A stretch of DNA of 64,000 nt from Alistipes sp. (GTDB taxonomy: Bacteria > Bacteroidota > Bacteroidia > Bacteroidales > Rikenellaceae). This document shows positions 44,801 through 53,190 of the stretch, piece by piece. The number at the start of each line of letters is the position of its first letter. The stretch's first letter is position 1. The DNA lies in assembly GCA_017532885.1 (NCBI GenBank), contig JAFXIS010000039.1:62001-126000 (forward strand). The letters run 5' to 3'. The notes under the pieces were generated by a model, which saw only the letters and a program-made list of their open reading frames with translations, did no database searches and was not told where the DNA came from. A program made the position numbers and the translations under genes.

Positions 44801-44938
44801 GACCATTGCGCCGACGATAGGCTCGCCATTAGTATCAACGACCACACCTTGCAGCGTAAACGGCTCAGATGTTTGGGCGTAAGTTTCCACTGCCATAAAC
44901 GACAGCAGAAAGGCGCATATAAATAATATTCGTTTCAT
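41834..44938 (-). CDS. SusC/RagA-family TonB-linked outer-membrane transporter
   Basis: A 1034-residue outer-membrane transporter. Signal MKRILFICAFLLSFMAVETYAQ is followed by a carboxypeptidase-regulatory-like domain ('GVVVDTNGEPIVGAMVYVKDKPGVGALTDAEGEF'). The SusC plug signature 'DEVVVVGMGTQRKVSVTGAIASVD' contains the VVVG-Q-x-K pattern, then 'GRVPGVISMQASGEPG', 'WVRGIGTFG', 'LVLIDGLEG' and 'SVLKDAAATAVYGSRGANGVVLVTTKRG'. The rest is a 22-strand-type barrel ending in 'RFSLQIYFNF' with terminal Phe. It imports the oligosaccharide bound by its SusD partner, which follows 11 bases later. Confidence 0.95.
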   Translation of the reverse strand: MKRILFICAFLLSFMAVETYAQTSEPFTLQGVVVDTNGEPIVGAMVYVKDKPGVGALTDAEGEFSIKVDMYNTIGVSFVGYDPVEQVITAKTKVVITMKEGIAMDEVVVVGMGTQRKVSVTGAIASVDTKSLERPAMNIVNTLGGRVPGVISMQASGEPGRNISEFWVRGIGTFGANSGALVLIDGLEGTLSQIDPADVENFSVLKDAAATAVYGSRGANGVVLVTTKRGQEQKLNITFRSNYTVSELRRLPDYLAAPEYAEMANEAAVASGMAPLYNDIQMDIIRYGLDPDLYPNVDWQDAILNPVSFQHTQYISARGGGSIARYFVSLGMSQESSAYKSMNDSKYNKGVGYDTYNYRINVDINLTKTTQLYLGATGYLSVNKRPSMGQAYSRFNQSLTDWIWESQSKTTPLMYPLRYSSGELPSAGTAGNDIPPHILLNYTGNTVENHSRNLVNIGITQELDMITKGLQLKVNGSWDGQSVFGESRYTMPSLWYARERSNTGKLMLSEQVVGSSVQYNSQAWAWRKLYFDAQLNYDRAFGHHRVGGLLFYYLESTIESGAGDSMNAIAKRYQSLSGRFTYGYKDTYFVDLNFGLNGSENFQTGKQYGFFPAVAVGWVPTQYKFMKNLRWINFLKFRGSYGVVGNDRISSLRFPYLTIIKEDNGVITNWGGVGTLTEDRVGADNLAWEKAKKFDVGMDLHLLGDRFTLTMDYFRDRREGIFQQRAQVPDYVGVITMPYGNVGSMTSWGGDGNFEYFQPIGKDFHMTFRGNFTLSKNKINNWEEAEQLYPYMNKTGYSNGVQRGFVSLGLFKDEQDVELSPAQFGTVRPGDIKYKDVNGDGVITDDDQVPLFSNSGVPQFMYGFGGEFRYKNWTLNVMFKGIGNNYFLYGGSDGGRFDGYMPFNNGYKGNVLTLAYDPANRWTDAEYSGNLATENPDARFPRLYYGHNVNNTKPSTFWKGNARYLRLQELSLNYNLSTPGMKRALGLQSIDFQIMCENLAVWDSVGLFDPEQAVFNGQAYPIPRRFSLQIYFNF

Positions 44939-44968
44939 ATTTAGGTTTTGTTTTATTGATAATCAGCA

Positions 44969-46321
44969 TTATTCGGTAGCTACACGACGAATAGCATAGT
45001 TCTCGCTATCACCGACATAGAGGTTACCCTCCGAATCGACAACGCATCCCACAGGATAGTTGAACTTAGACTCATCTGCCTCACCATTTACATAACCCGG
45101 CGTGCGAGCCACTCCGGCATGAGTTACTACATAGCCGGTTGTAAGATTAATCTTGCGGATACAATGGTTGCTACGGTCGGCAACATAGATATACTCGCCA
45201 TCACAACACATCTGGCAAGGCTCATTAAACTGTGCCTCGGTACGCGCACCGTCGAGGTGGCCTGCCGAGTTCTTACGACCTGCCCATATTTCAAATGTTC
45301 CCTCTGAAATATTGTGCATATAAATACAATGCTGACCTTTGACCGCTACATAAGCAATATTATTATCACGCGGGTCAAATACCACACCCATAACATCACC
45401 AGTCAGGGCTTTTGAATTATCATTTGTGAGGTCATCACCCTTTCCATTAATTGGATCAAATCGCGCTACAGTACCCTCATTTGTATAGAAGTAGAATTTA
45501 CCATCTGCAGGATTCATCGTTATTGACGAGCGAGCACCCCACATTACCATACCTTCTGTATAGTTTAGTTTCTTCTCCCAACTTGTTCTACCAACCGGAA
45601 TATTCTCATAATCATACATTGGGTCCAACATACCATAATCGTCATTTCCGATGTTAGAATTGTACCACACACAACAATCATCTTTCAGATTGTAGCCAAT
45701 AATCACATTGTTCAAGAAAATACCTATGGTAGTACACAATTTAATACTTGCAGCCTCTGCATTCAGCATATAAATACCATCTGCATCTCCATTTATAGGT
45801 GTACCAAACGAAATAAATAGGTTATCATTGCTATCGATAACCAAATTACGGTCTACCTTCTTTGAGAACTGAGCCGCAGCCAATGACATTGTACCGGTAG
45901 GCATCTGAGCAGCCTGAATACCTCCCACAACGGTTGATACCGAAGTCTGGACAATGTAGTCGAAAATCTCCTTGAATTGAGCAGACTTATTACCCACCTT
46001 CACGGTAATAACACACTCCTCACCCGGGAGCTTCGGAGCCAAAACAAGCATACGATCACCCTTCGACGAGATAATTGTAGCCGGTTTTTCGTTAAACAAT
46101 ACGGTAATATCCTCGACATTGGTGCCGAAGTTACTACCCTCGATAATTACCTGAGTCGCAATCGGGCCCTTCTGAGGCCAGAACGAATCAAGCGTGATAG
46201 GTTTGCTCGGATCGTGCCTTACGCCCCCATCAGTTTCGCTTTCCGAACACGACAGCAGTACGCAGCTCATCAACAGACAAGCCAACAACATCTGCAATCG
46301 TTTACAGTAATTGTTTTTCAT
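44969..46321 (-). CDS. IPT/TIG and NHL-repeat surface lipoprotein
   Basis: A 450-residue lipoprotein. The start is MKNNYCKRLQMLLACLLMS followed by CVLLSC; the lipobox is probably LLSC (about Cys25). An IPT/TIG immunoglobulin-like domain (about 40-120: 'LDSFWPQKGPIATQVIIEGSNFG', 'ITVKVGNKSAQF') precedes a six-bladed NHL-type propeller (about 125-450) with 'GEYIYVADRSNHCIRKINLTTG' and 'VDSEGNLYVGDSENYAIRRV'. This architecture is common for accessory glycan-binding proteins encoded next to SusCD. It is 30 bases upstream of SusC. A 98-base AT-rich gap separates it from the GH92 gene, with no clear promoter. Confidence 0.82.
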   Translation of the reverse strand: MKNNYCKRLQMLLACLLMSCVLLSCSESETDGGVRHDPSKPITLDSFWPQKGPIATQVIIEGSNFGTNVEDITVLFNEKPATIISSKGDRMLVLAPKLPGEECVITVKVGNKSAQFKEIFDYIVQTSVSTVVGGIQAAQMPTGTMSLAAAQFSKKVDRNLVIDSNDNLFISFGTPINGDADGIYMLNAEAASIKLCTTIGIFLNNVIIGYNLKDDCCVWYNSNIGNDDYGMLDPMYDYENIPVGRTSWEKKLNYTEGMVMWGARSSITMNPADGKFYFYTNEGTVARFDPINGKGDDLTNDNSKALTGDVMGVVFDPRDNNIAYVAVKGQHCIYMHNISEGTFEIWAGRKNSAGHLDGARTEAQFNEPCQMCCDGEYIYVADRSNHCIRKINLTTGYVVTHAGVARTPGYVNGEADESKFNYPVGCVVDSEGNLYVGDSENYAIRRVATE

Positions 46322-46419
46322 AAGCGTTAGTTTTAGGAATTAATATTAAATTGGTTTAAGTAATTTGTTTTTATTCTTCTAAATCTTCTCGTTTTCTACT
46401 TTTTTCTTCGCCACCTTTT

Positions 46420-48738
46420 CTACTCTTTGCCCCACTCAAGGTTTGGCTCTGAGCCCATAAAGAGTTGCAATTCTCCACCAGAGGCAATATCGCTGAAATT
46501 TATGTAGCTCTTCGAATAAGGTTTTCCGTTTAATTCGGCACGCTGGATATAGATATTTTCAGGTGAATTATTATGCGCACGAACTACGAACTTCTCACCC
46601 TGAGCATATCGCTTATCGAGTTTGATATCTACATAGTCAAATACCGGCGAAGTAATCTCCATGCGCTCATCTCCGGGGCACACGGGATGGAATCCTATCG
46701 AAGCGAGGACATACCACGCCGACATCTGTCCGGCATCCTCATTTCCGACAATACCCTCAACCTTATCGGCATACGCATGACGACATATAAAGCGACTCCA
46801 ATATTGTGTCAAATGGGGATATCCTAAACGATTAAACATGAAAGGCACATGATGCACCGGCTCGTTGGCATGATTATAAAACTCATTCCAATGCATATCC
46901 TGAGGTGCAGACTCGAAGAAATGGGTCAAATCGGCAACCATATTCTCTGTGCCACCCAACAAATCGGCAAGACCTTCAATATTATGTGGCACAAACCATC
47001 CCTGCTGGTAGGGTGTAGACTCCATGCAACCATACCACTCCAAAGTGCGGGCATTTTCGGGCCATGCAACCCACTCCCCATTCGCCTTACGAGGACGGAA
47101 CCAACCCTTTTCACTATCAAAAATGTTACGCCACGCCTCCGATTTCTGCTTAAACGATGCAGCAACATCCGTTTTACCGAGTTCCTCTGCCAAGCGCGCT
47201 ACACACCAATCGAAATAGGCATACTCCAAGGTGTGCGAGATACACAAGTCGGTTGGAGAGTAACCATACTCGTCGTTACCAAACTTTGCCGATGAATTTA
47301 CCGCATAACGCAACGCCTCCTCAACATCATAGTTACGAATACCCTTCACATAGGCATCAGCCAACACCGATACTGCAGGATTACCCAACATACAGCCCGA
47401 ATAGGCATTGAATATCTCCCAGCGCTCGAAATACTCACGACCGCTTGTGCGGGCCTGCTCCATAAGCGAGCATATAACATCATTGACCATCGAAGGGTTG
47501 ATAATTGTCTGCAGCGGCATTTGACTTCGGAATACATCCCAACCGCTGAATACGGTACGCTTCACAAAGTCGCCTTTGCTCTGATGTACCTGCAAATCAC
47601 CACCAACATAGCGGCCATCCACATCGGTATGAATACGAGGTTCTATCATTGTATGATAGAGTGAGGTATAGAATATTCTCTTATCGGTGTCACTACCGCC
47701 CTCTATCTCGATGCTGCCCAAAGCGTCGTTCCACGCATCAAAAGCCTCGGCACGCACCTCATCGAAGCTCTTATCGGCAATCTCGGCAGCAAAATTACGC
47801 TTTGCGCCCTCCACATCGACATACGAGATTCCGACCTTCATCACAACCTCATCGCCTGCCTCTGTCGCAAACTCACCAAACACTCCAAGATGCTCGCCTT
47901 CAAGCTCTTTTACACCTGAAATAATCTCTGCCGCAGCAACATGGTCGAGATATTCTTTCGATACAACCTCATCCTTCTTACGCACCCAAGTATCGGGGAT
48001 ATCGGCACTCCAGAAGCCGAAATTATCGACCTTGCGGCTCAACTCGGCATAGAAATATAGAGTATAAGCCACCTGACCTTCGCCATTACCCCAACCACCG
48101 GTTTCGGGAGTACAGCGCATCCAACCGCTAAATGTGCTATCACTCTCTATCTTAACATATTGACGCTCTGAACTACCTCCAACGCGGCGCGCTAAATCTA
48201 CCTGCACGCGCGCTTTCTCACTCTCGGGGTATGTAAAACGCAACACTCCGCAATGAGGTGTAGCCGAACTCTCGACATAAATACCATAATCAGAGAGTTG
48301 CACTCCATACCATCCGGCCTCGGCACGCTCCGATGCCTTATCATATTTCGAGCGCCAACCCTTAACCGAGCCATCCTCAAGTCCTGCGATGGTATGTAAC
48401 TCTCCCGTTGTCGGCATAACCAGGAAGTTGCCCATTTCACCGAACCAGCCCACGCCACTCATTTGAGTCATGGCAAAGCCCTCGATAGTGGTATGCTCCG
48501 AGCTATAACCGGGAGAATTATCACCTCCGGTAATAGTATTAGGGCTCACCTGTACCATACCAAATGGCGTTGTAGCTCCGGGAAAGGTCTTTCCCAAACC
48601 GTGATATACTCCGGCAGCATCTGTGCTTGTGCTTGCACCAATAAAAGGATTAACCCACGAAGCAGGCTGAGGTTTCTCAACCGAACGACATGCGGACAAC
48701 AGCACCAATATTGCTATTACTGACAACGCTCTTTTCAT
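46420..48738 (-). CDS. GH92 alpha-mannosidase lipoprotein
   Basis: A 772-residue lipoprotein (MKRALSVIAILVLLSAC, lipobox Cys17). GH92 signatures are closer to the family mean than in the other GH92 here: 'NPFIGASTSTDAAGVYHGLGKTFPGATTPFGMVQVSPNTI', 'TIEGFAMTQMSGVGWFGEMGNFLVMPTTGEL', the probable acid Glu in 'YGCMESTPYQQGWFVPHN' and the catalytic Asp region 'VGNEDAGQMSAWYVLASIGFHPVCPGDERMEI'. It removes terminal alpha-mannose by inversion with calcium. Its start is one base after the GH38-like stop (TAA-G-ATG), so the two are translationally coupled. Substrate linkage is not readable. Confidence 0.9.
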   Translation of the reverse strand: MKRALSVIAILVLLSACRSVEKPQPASWVNPFIGASTSTDAAGVYHGLGKTFPGATTPFGMVQVSPNTITGGDNSPGYSSEHTTIEGFAMTQMSGVGWFGEMGNFLVMPTTGELHTIAGLEDGSVKGWRSKYDKASERAEAGWYGVQLSDYGIYVESSATPHCGVLRFTYPESEKARVQVDLARRVGGSSERQYVKIESDSTFSGWMRCTPETGGWGNGEGQVAYTLYFYAELSRKVDNFGFWSADIPDTWVRKKDEVVSKEYLDHVAAAEIISGVKELEGEHLGVFGEFATEAGDEVVMKVGISYVDVEGAKRNFAAEIADKSFDEVRAEAFDAWNDALGSIEIEGGSDTDKRIFYTSLYHTMIEPRIHTDVDGRYVGGDLQVHQSKGDFVKRTVFSGWDVFRSQMPLQTIINPSMVNDVICSLMEQARTSGREYFERWEIFNAYSGCMLGNPAVSVLADAYVKGIRNYDVEEALRYAVNSSAKFGNDEYGYSPTDLCISHTLEYAYFDWCVARLAEELGKTDVAASFKQKSEAWRNIFDSEKGWFRPRKANGEWVAWPENARTLEWYGCMESTPYQQGWFVPHNIEGLADLLGGTENMVADLTHFFESAPQDMHWNEFYNHANEPVHHVPFMFNRLGYPHLTQYWSRFICRHAYADKVEGIVGNEDAGQMSAWYVLASIGFHPVCPGDERMEITSPVFDYVDIKLDKRYAQGEKFVVRAHNNSPENIYIQRAELNGKPYSKSYINFSDIASGGELQLFMGSEPNLEWGKE

Positions 48739-48739
48739 C

Positions 48740-51346
48740 TTATTTTCGATTGTAAATTAATAATGTCTTTATACCAAAACGAGGAGCCGAAATGTCGAAA
48801 CGACACCCTTCTGCATCCTTCTGCAAGGCGTGATATTGCAGGATATTGCCATTGAGGTCTATCTCTGCAACCTTATCACACTCCCCGTTAAACCAAACCT
48901 CGCACGGTGACTCATCTCCCGAAGCATTATAAAGGCGTGCTATCACACCCTGCTCAACAGGATAGGCCGCGACAAGTTCATAAGCCGAATCTGCTACCTT
49001 GAGCAATGATTTTCGCTCCACCTCAGCATCGGCATGCAACGAACACAAGAGAGGCTCGCTGCGATGTGCCCTTAGTTGCTCTATTTGGGCGACATCCCAC
49101 TCTCCCATATGTGGCACCAAAGCGCAACGCATCGCAGTCTTGCTGCGGATAGGATATCGACGCCCCCACAGTCCGGCACCTGAGTATTGTACGGTAATAC
49201 CTAAACCATCCTCCTCGCTATAACGATACGATGTGGTGTGGTCGGTCATAAGCGCCAAGCCACGACCGCCCTTCTTTGGCTGGGCAACATCTACCCAATG
49301 CAGCACCACATTATGTTTGATGCTATCCCAACTATTGAAATAGGTGTTTTCCAACCTACTGCGGCAGACATCAAATGGCGCATTCTTATCCACCACAACA
49401 TCATCCAGCACCGTTGGGAACATCATATTAAGCTTAAATCTATCGTCGTAGCATGCTCGACGATTAGCCGTATGTGCATTACGCTGAAAGAACTCACCTA
49501 TACCCTCGTTATGTTGCCAATCTATCGTCAAATCAACATCTATTTCGGCAGAGCCCTTACGAATCGTTATACGCTGCTTGAATGGATGCGATGCAATTGT
49601 TCCCTCGACAATCAGCCACTGCTCAAAATCGCCTCGGCGACCTACACTTACGCGAGCAGGCTCCTCGGTTGAAGAGCGGAATGCGCGTTGATGATAAAAA
49701 TGGCCTCGCAGCTCACCCATGCTGTATTCTGCCGACTTATCGACATAATCAAACTCCTTATTTCGTTGTTTTACAACCAATTCGCTGATAACTCCACCAC
49801 GAGAAGCATCTACCGTAATGCGATATAGTTCATTTTCGATGCTACAGCCCTCAATATCTTCCTCTACGGCAATCTTCTCGTCAAGACGCTCCAAACGATA
49901 TGTAGCATATCCGAAAGCGGGAGCATCCGCCATAAACCACAGAGTTGCAGCATCGGCATATGACTCAACTTTTACACCCTTATCATCCACAACAGCCACA
50001 TCGTAGCCACTCCACGCCTCAGGAATCTCAACGCTTACAACCTCATGACGCTCCTCGCCTTGTGTATTCCAGACACGCAATACAGCCTGCTCACCGTCAC
50101 TCCACTCCTCACCGGCAATGGCGTTTTGCGCGCCTTTGACAATATTTACGGCATTACTATCTGCCGCCTGAGTCCATCGCGCAATCCAATTGGCCCATGT
50201 ACCTTGACGATGCAAACCATTGTAGGGGACAATCCAAGAGTCATGATGCTGTGCCAACATCAGCGTACGCCACGCCTCATCAATTTCTGCCTGAGGTGCT
50301 GCATACTCCGCATCAAGCATAGATGCCATAGTTGCAAACTTCTCTGCCACAGGTACAATATTCTCCGAGCGTCGGACCTGCTGAGCTATACGCTGCAACA
50401 CCTGAGTTCCCCACATCAACGCCGGACGGACATCCTCCTGCGTGAAATGGTAATCCTCGGCACCCTTTTCCACGCCGAGAATCTCGAAATACTCACGCCA
50501 AGTGACATATTGCGACTTACGCCTCATATTAGCCCCATATCCGAGCCACGGGCCGTTACGCCATCCTGCATCCTGGAAACACATTCCAACGGGATGCTTA
50601 ATACCTGCCTCGCGACAAGCCCTCAAGTAGATGCCCTGATTACCCCACGCGGTTGTCTGCCAAACCGAATTTTGCACCAACTGCTCACACTCATAACGAG
50701 GTGATGTGAGAATCGAACTACCATCAGGACCTATCCAATTTACCGTCTCGCCACCATAAGGCGCAGCATAGCCACCCCAACAGGTATTGGGGCACTTCAA
50801 AGTCGCATATTTATAGCCGAAAAGTTTAAGAATCTGCGGCAAACAACTCGTAAAGCACGGCTCCTCGACGGCATATGTCACAAACTCCACATCGGGGAAA
50901 TGCTCATGCACCTTACGAATGCCATACGAGAATTGACGGATAAGACTCTCTCCAGAGATGTTATAGCAATACGGCTGGGCATAAGTGGGATTTGTAAACT
51001 CCACTCGCGGAGAGGATGCCCAACGCTTCATCTGCTCATAATCCGCCGGAGTATGCACTGCCACGCTGTCCCATGTTTCGGGCTCAATCTCAAGGCATAT
51101 TCTCCACTCGGGGTATTGCTCCAAAGATGAGGTTATGAATCGGGTTTTCCACTCCAAAGGATAGTGACCATAAACGCCACCATGATAGCCGTCCACGAAA
51201 TATGGTTTTTGAGCCATGGCGCTACCACAAATCAACAAAACCAACACACTCATCACACTCCTCAAGCCGCAGAGAATAGTTCTCGGCGAGAGGAATGTGT
51301 CGAGATTGCAATGTTGGTTTCGTTTAGGTTGGTTAGTAGTTCGCAT
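48740..51346 (-). CDS. GH38-like alpha-mannosidase-related protein with unusual active-site region
   Basis: An 868-residue secreted protein. Its C-terminal two-thirds and the 'LMLAQHHDSWIVPYNGL' segment (family AQHHD) place it near GH38 alpha-mannosidases. The N-terminal zinc/nucleophile region is different: 'VDGYHGGVYGHYPLEWKTRF' stands where HxDxGW is expected, and 'YAVEEPCFTSCLPQILKLFGYKYATLKCP' where the QxDxFGHS-type Asp normally lies. So it is either a divergent GH38 relative with another catalytic set or an inactive protein. The start is uncertain: Met1 (51346) gives a long n-region before 'MSVLVLLICGSAMAQ' (Met32, 51253), and Met1 lies inside an inverted repeat. The first PUL gene after the regulator. 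Confidence 0.7.
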   Translation of the reverse strand: MRTTNQPKRNQHCNLDTFLSPRTILCGLRSVMSVLVLLICGSAMAQKPYFVDGYHGGVYGHYPLEWKTRFITSSLEQYPEWRICLEIEPETWDSVAVHTPADYEQMKRWASSPRVEFTNPTYAQPYCYNISGESLIRQFSYGIRKVHEHFPDVEFVTYAVEEPCFTSCLPQILKLFGYKYATLKCPNTCWGGYAAPYGGETVNWIGPDGSSILTSPRYECEQLVQNSVWQTTAWGNQGIYLRACREAGIKHPVGMCFQDAGWRNGPWLGYGANMRRKSQYVTWREYFEILGVEKGAEDYHFTQEDVRPALMWGTQVLQRIAQQVRRSENIVPVAEKFATMASMLDAEYAAPQAEIDEAWRTLMLAQHHDSWIVPYNGLHRQGTWANWIARWTQAADSNAVNIVKGAQNAIAGEEWSDGEQAVLRVWNTQGEERHEVVSVEIPEAWSGYDVAVVDDKGVKVESYADAATLWFMADAPAFGYATYRLERLDEKIAVEEDIEGCSIENELYRITVDASRGGVISELVVKQRNKEFDYVDKSAEYSMGELRGHFYHQRAFRSSTEEPARVSVGRRGDFEQWLIVEGTIASHPFKQRITIRKGSAEIDVDLTIDWQHNEGIGEFFQRNAHTANRRACYDDRFKLNMMFPTVLDDVVVDKNAPFDVCRSRLENTYFNSWDSIKHNVVLHWVDVAQPKKGGRGLALMTDHTTSYRYSEEDGLGITVQYSGAGLWGRRYPIRSKTAMRCALVPHMGEWDVAQIEQLRAHRSEPLLCSLHADAEVERKSLLKVADSAYELVAAYPVEQGVIARLYNASGDESPCEVWFNGECDKVAEIDLNGNILQYHALQKDAEGCRFDISAPRFGIKTLLIYNRK

Positions 51347-51391
51347 AAGCCCAAATTGTAACGCGTTTCGTCGTTTTTCTTTTGCTTATGC
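51343..51391 (-). repeat. 8-bp inverted repeat around the GH38-like start codon
   Basis: GCATAAGC (51343-51350) and GCTTATGC (51384-51391) are perfect inverted copies. The proximal arm covers the first ATG, so the mRNA hairpin could hide that start. Confidence 0.5.
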
Positions 51392-51411
51392 AAAATAACC
51401 CAAATAGTTAA

Positions 51412-51446
51412 GAAAAAGCTATTACATTAAATATATAGTAATAGCT
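51412..51446 (-). terminator. Terminator after the SusR-like regulator
   Basis: A perfect 10-bp arm pair AGCTATTAC/GTAATAGCT (51417-51425 and 51438-51446) with an AT loop, followed on the minus strand by TTTTTC. It separates the regulator from the PUL operon. Confidence 0.8.
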
Positions 51447-51482
51447 AAAGTAGAATTTCAAAATACCTAAATGCATGATAAT

Positions 51483-53120
51483 CTAAGCATTATCTTTCAC
51501 CGCAGACTCCTTTTCGGTAAATTCGGATGTAGCCGAATGGGGAATCAATAAACGCATTTTAGCGATTTCCTTTTCGATATTTGTGATATGAGGAAGCGTT
51601 TTGCTCTTAATTTTGCTCTTATAGTTGTATATCGTCTGTGACGAACATTGCAGAAATTCGGCAATCTGCGCAATGTTGGTAATACCCAAACGCATCAAAG
51701 CAAATATACGCAACTCTGTATTCAGGCGCTTATCCTCAATCGTATAGCGAGCCTCGGGTATGAGCAGCGCATTAAATCGCTGGATAAACTTCGGGCATAT
51801 ATTGAGGAAAGCCTCATCAAAGTTGCGCATCAACTCCTCGATATCATGCTCCAGCTCTTTGGTTGAAGGCTTATATAGCGACTCTGCCTGCTTATTTTTG
51901 ATTTTATGATTAACCTCCTTACGATAAAGATGCAACTTATTTATATAATCCGAACATTGCTTCATAAAGTAGCTGATATACTGCTCTTTAACAAAATTCG
52001 CCTCACTCAACTCCGCATTTATCTTACTAATATTCTCACGCGACAAAGCTATGGCGTTTTTCTGCTTACGCACCGTAAACGACATAACAATCAGCACTAG
52101 AACCAATACACTTAACACCGCAATACCTATGGCCAAGATACGCTGATGCACAGCCAAGCGATTCATGTAATTGCTCTCGATAATGGGTTGCATACGGGCA
52201 ATAACAGTACTCTTAAAACGCGAATTATAGAAGTTTGAATCCTCTAAAGCCGACCTTATATAATTATACGCGCGCGCGACATCCCCCGCCTCCGAGAGGT
52301 TTGATGCCAAAATCAACAGCGCCTCGTTCTCCTTCACGGCAAGTTTTATGTCGGTAATTGCTGCCAGCTGCAAATAATAGTTTTCCTGTTCTCTATTACC
52401 CAAACTGCGATACAGACTCGCAATAAGCATACTCTTCATTGCGTAACCATGTGTATCGGGCTCGGTCTGCTTAAATTGCGCCAACGACAAATCCAACGCC
52501 TCGTTATATCGTTTGGCGTGTTGCAACTTAAATATTTTCTCTGTTTTGTATAACTCGGAATCGGGTGTCAATCCAGACATTAAGGTATCTCGGACATTAT
52601 CAATTTTTATTGCATATTCGTCCGCCAGATGCTGATTATTCGAGTACTTCTGCAACTGCTCATAATAGCGAATCTTATTCCAGCAATATGCCGATTTTTG
52701 ATAATCTTTTAACGAGCAAAAATCTATCTGACAGAATATCTCCTCCGCCTGCAGAAATAGTCCCGATGTAGAGTAATTGCCTGCCAAACGCAACTGGCTA
52801 TTGATTAATCGTTCCTTATCGCCCAAATCTTTGGCAATAGCAATATTTGCCACGATATATCGCGTTGCCGAATCGCACAAAAACGATGTATATGAATCTA
52901 TAATATGCTCATTCAAAAAGAATATATCTTCCAGCGATGCTGCACTTGCGCGTTGCTGCTTAAGTGATTCTATAGCAGCGATTCTTCGCTCTACATACAC
53001 AGCTCGGTCAGCAATAGCTTTATCGAGCGTAACTAACAGAGTATCAGCATTTACCCCCCCCCTTGCATAAATCGAAAGTGAGGTTATGATGGCACAAAAA
53101 AGCAGTATGGTTCTTCTCAT
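51483..53120 (-). CDS. SusR-like (DUF6377) membrane transcriptional regulator
   Basis: A 545-residue inner-membrane sensor-regulator. Residues 1-19 form a signal or anchor (MRRTILLFCAIITSLSIYA), followed directly by Arg-Gly-Gly-Val encoded by a run of nine G (53054-53062). A TPR-like periplasmic region spans about 60-320 ('AVKENEALLILASNLSEAGDVARAYNYIRSAL'). A transmembrane helix is at about 325-348 ('ILAIGIAVLSVLVLVLIVMSF'), then a coiled segment and a C-terminal helix-turn-helix ('LMRLGITNIAQIAEFLQCSSQTIYNYKSKIKSK', about 477-510). This matches SusR-type regulators that sense oligosaccharides and activate the PUL. It is transcribed the same way as the PUL. The G run could cause slippage and on/off switching. 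Confidence 0.85.
   Translation of the reverse strand: MRRTILLFCAIITSLSIYARGGVNADTLLVTLDKAIADRAVYVERRIAAIESLKQQRASAASLEDIFFLNEHIIDSYTSFLCDSATRYIVANIAIAKDLGDKERLINSQLRLAGNYSTSGLFLQAEEIFCQIDFCSLKDYQKSAYCWNKIRYYEQLQKYSNNQHLADEYAIKIDNVRDTLMSGLTPDSELYKTEKIFKLQHAKRYNEALDLSLAQFKQTEPDTHGYAMKSMLIASLYRSLGNREQENYYLQLAAITDIKLAVKENEALLILASNLSEAGDVARAYNYIRSALEDSNFYNSRFKSTVIARMQPIIESNYMNRLAVHQRILAIGIAVLSVLVLVLIVMSFTVRKQKNAIALSRENISKINAELSEANFVKEQYISYFMKQCSDYINKLHLYRKEVNHKIKNKQAESLYKPSTKELEHDIEELMRNFDEAFLNICPKFIQRFNALLIPEARYTIEDKRLNTELRIFALMRLGITNIAQIAEFLQCSSQTIYNYKSKIKSKTLPHITNIEKEIAKMRLLIPHSATSEFTEKESAVKDNA
53054..53062 (-). repeat. Run of nine G (minus strand) in the regulator coding sequence
   Basis: CCCCCCCCC on the plus strand reads as nine G in the regulator at codons about 20-23 (Arg-Gly-Gly-Val). 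Loss or gain of one base would frameshift the protein right after its signal segment. It is the longest homopolymeric G/C run I noticed in the window. Confidence 0.9.
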
Positions 53121-53143
53121 GGCATTCGACTATTAGTTTTATG

Positions 53144-53174
53144 CAAATTTAATAAAAAATTAATAACTATTCAA
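53144..53174 (-). promoter_or_regulatory. Promoter of the SusR-like regulator
   Basis: On the minus strand TAAATTTG (53151-53144) is preceded by TTG (53174-53172) with 20 bases between, a good -33/-7 pair 24 bases or so before the start codon. Confidence 0.7.
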
Positions 53175-53190
53175 CATTTCAATAACTATT
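53162..53190. repeat. AATAACTATT direct repeats overlapping the regulator promoter
   Basis: AATAACTATT occurs at 53162-53171 and 53181-53190, a spacing of 19 bases (about two helix turns), with a partial third copy TAACTATCA at 53192. They flank the -33 element and could be a regulator-binding site. Confidence 0.6.

Noticed and set aside
51343..51391. Invertible promoter element between the GCATAAGC/GCTTATGC arms
   Set aside because: Arms of 8 bp with about 33 bases between them are too short for typical Bacteroidota phase-variable invertons and no invertase gene is near; a hairpin reading is simpler.
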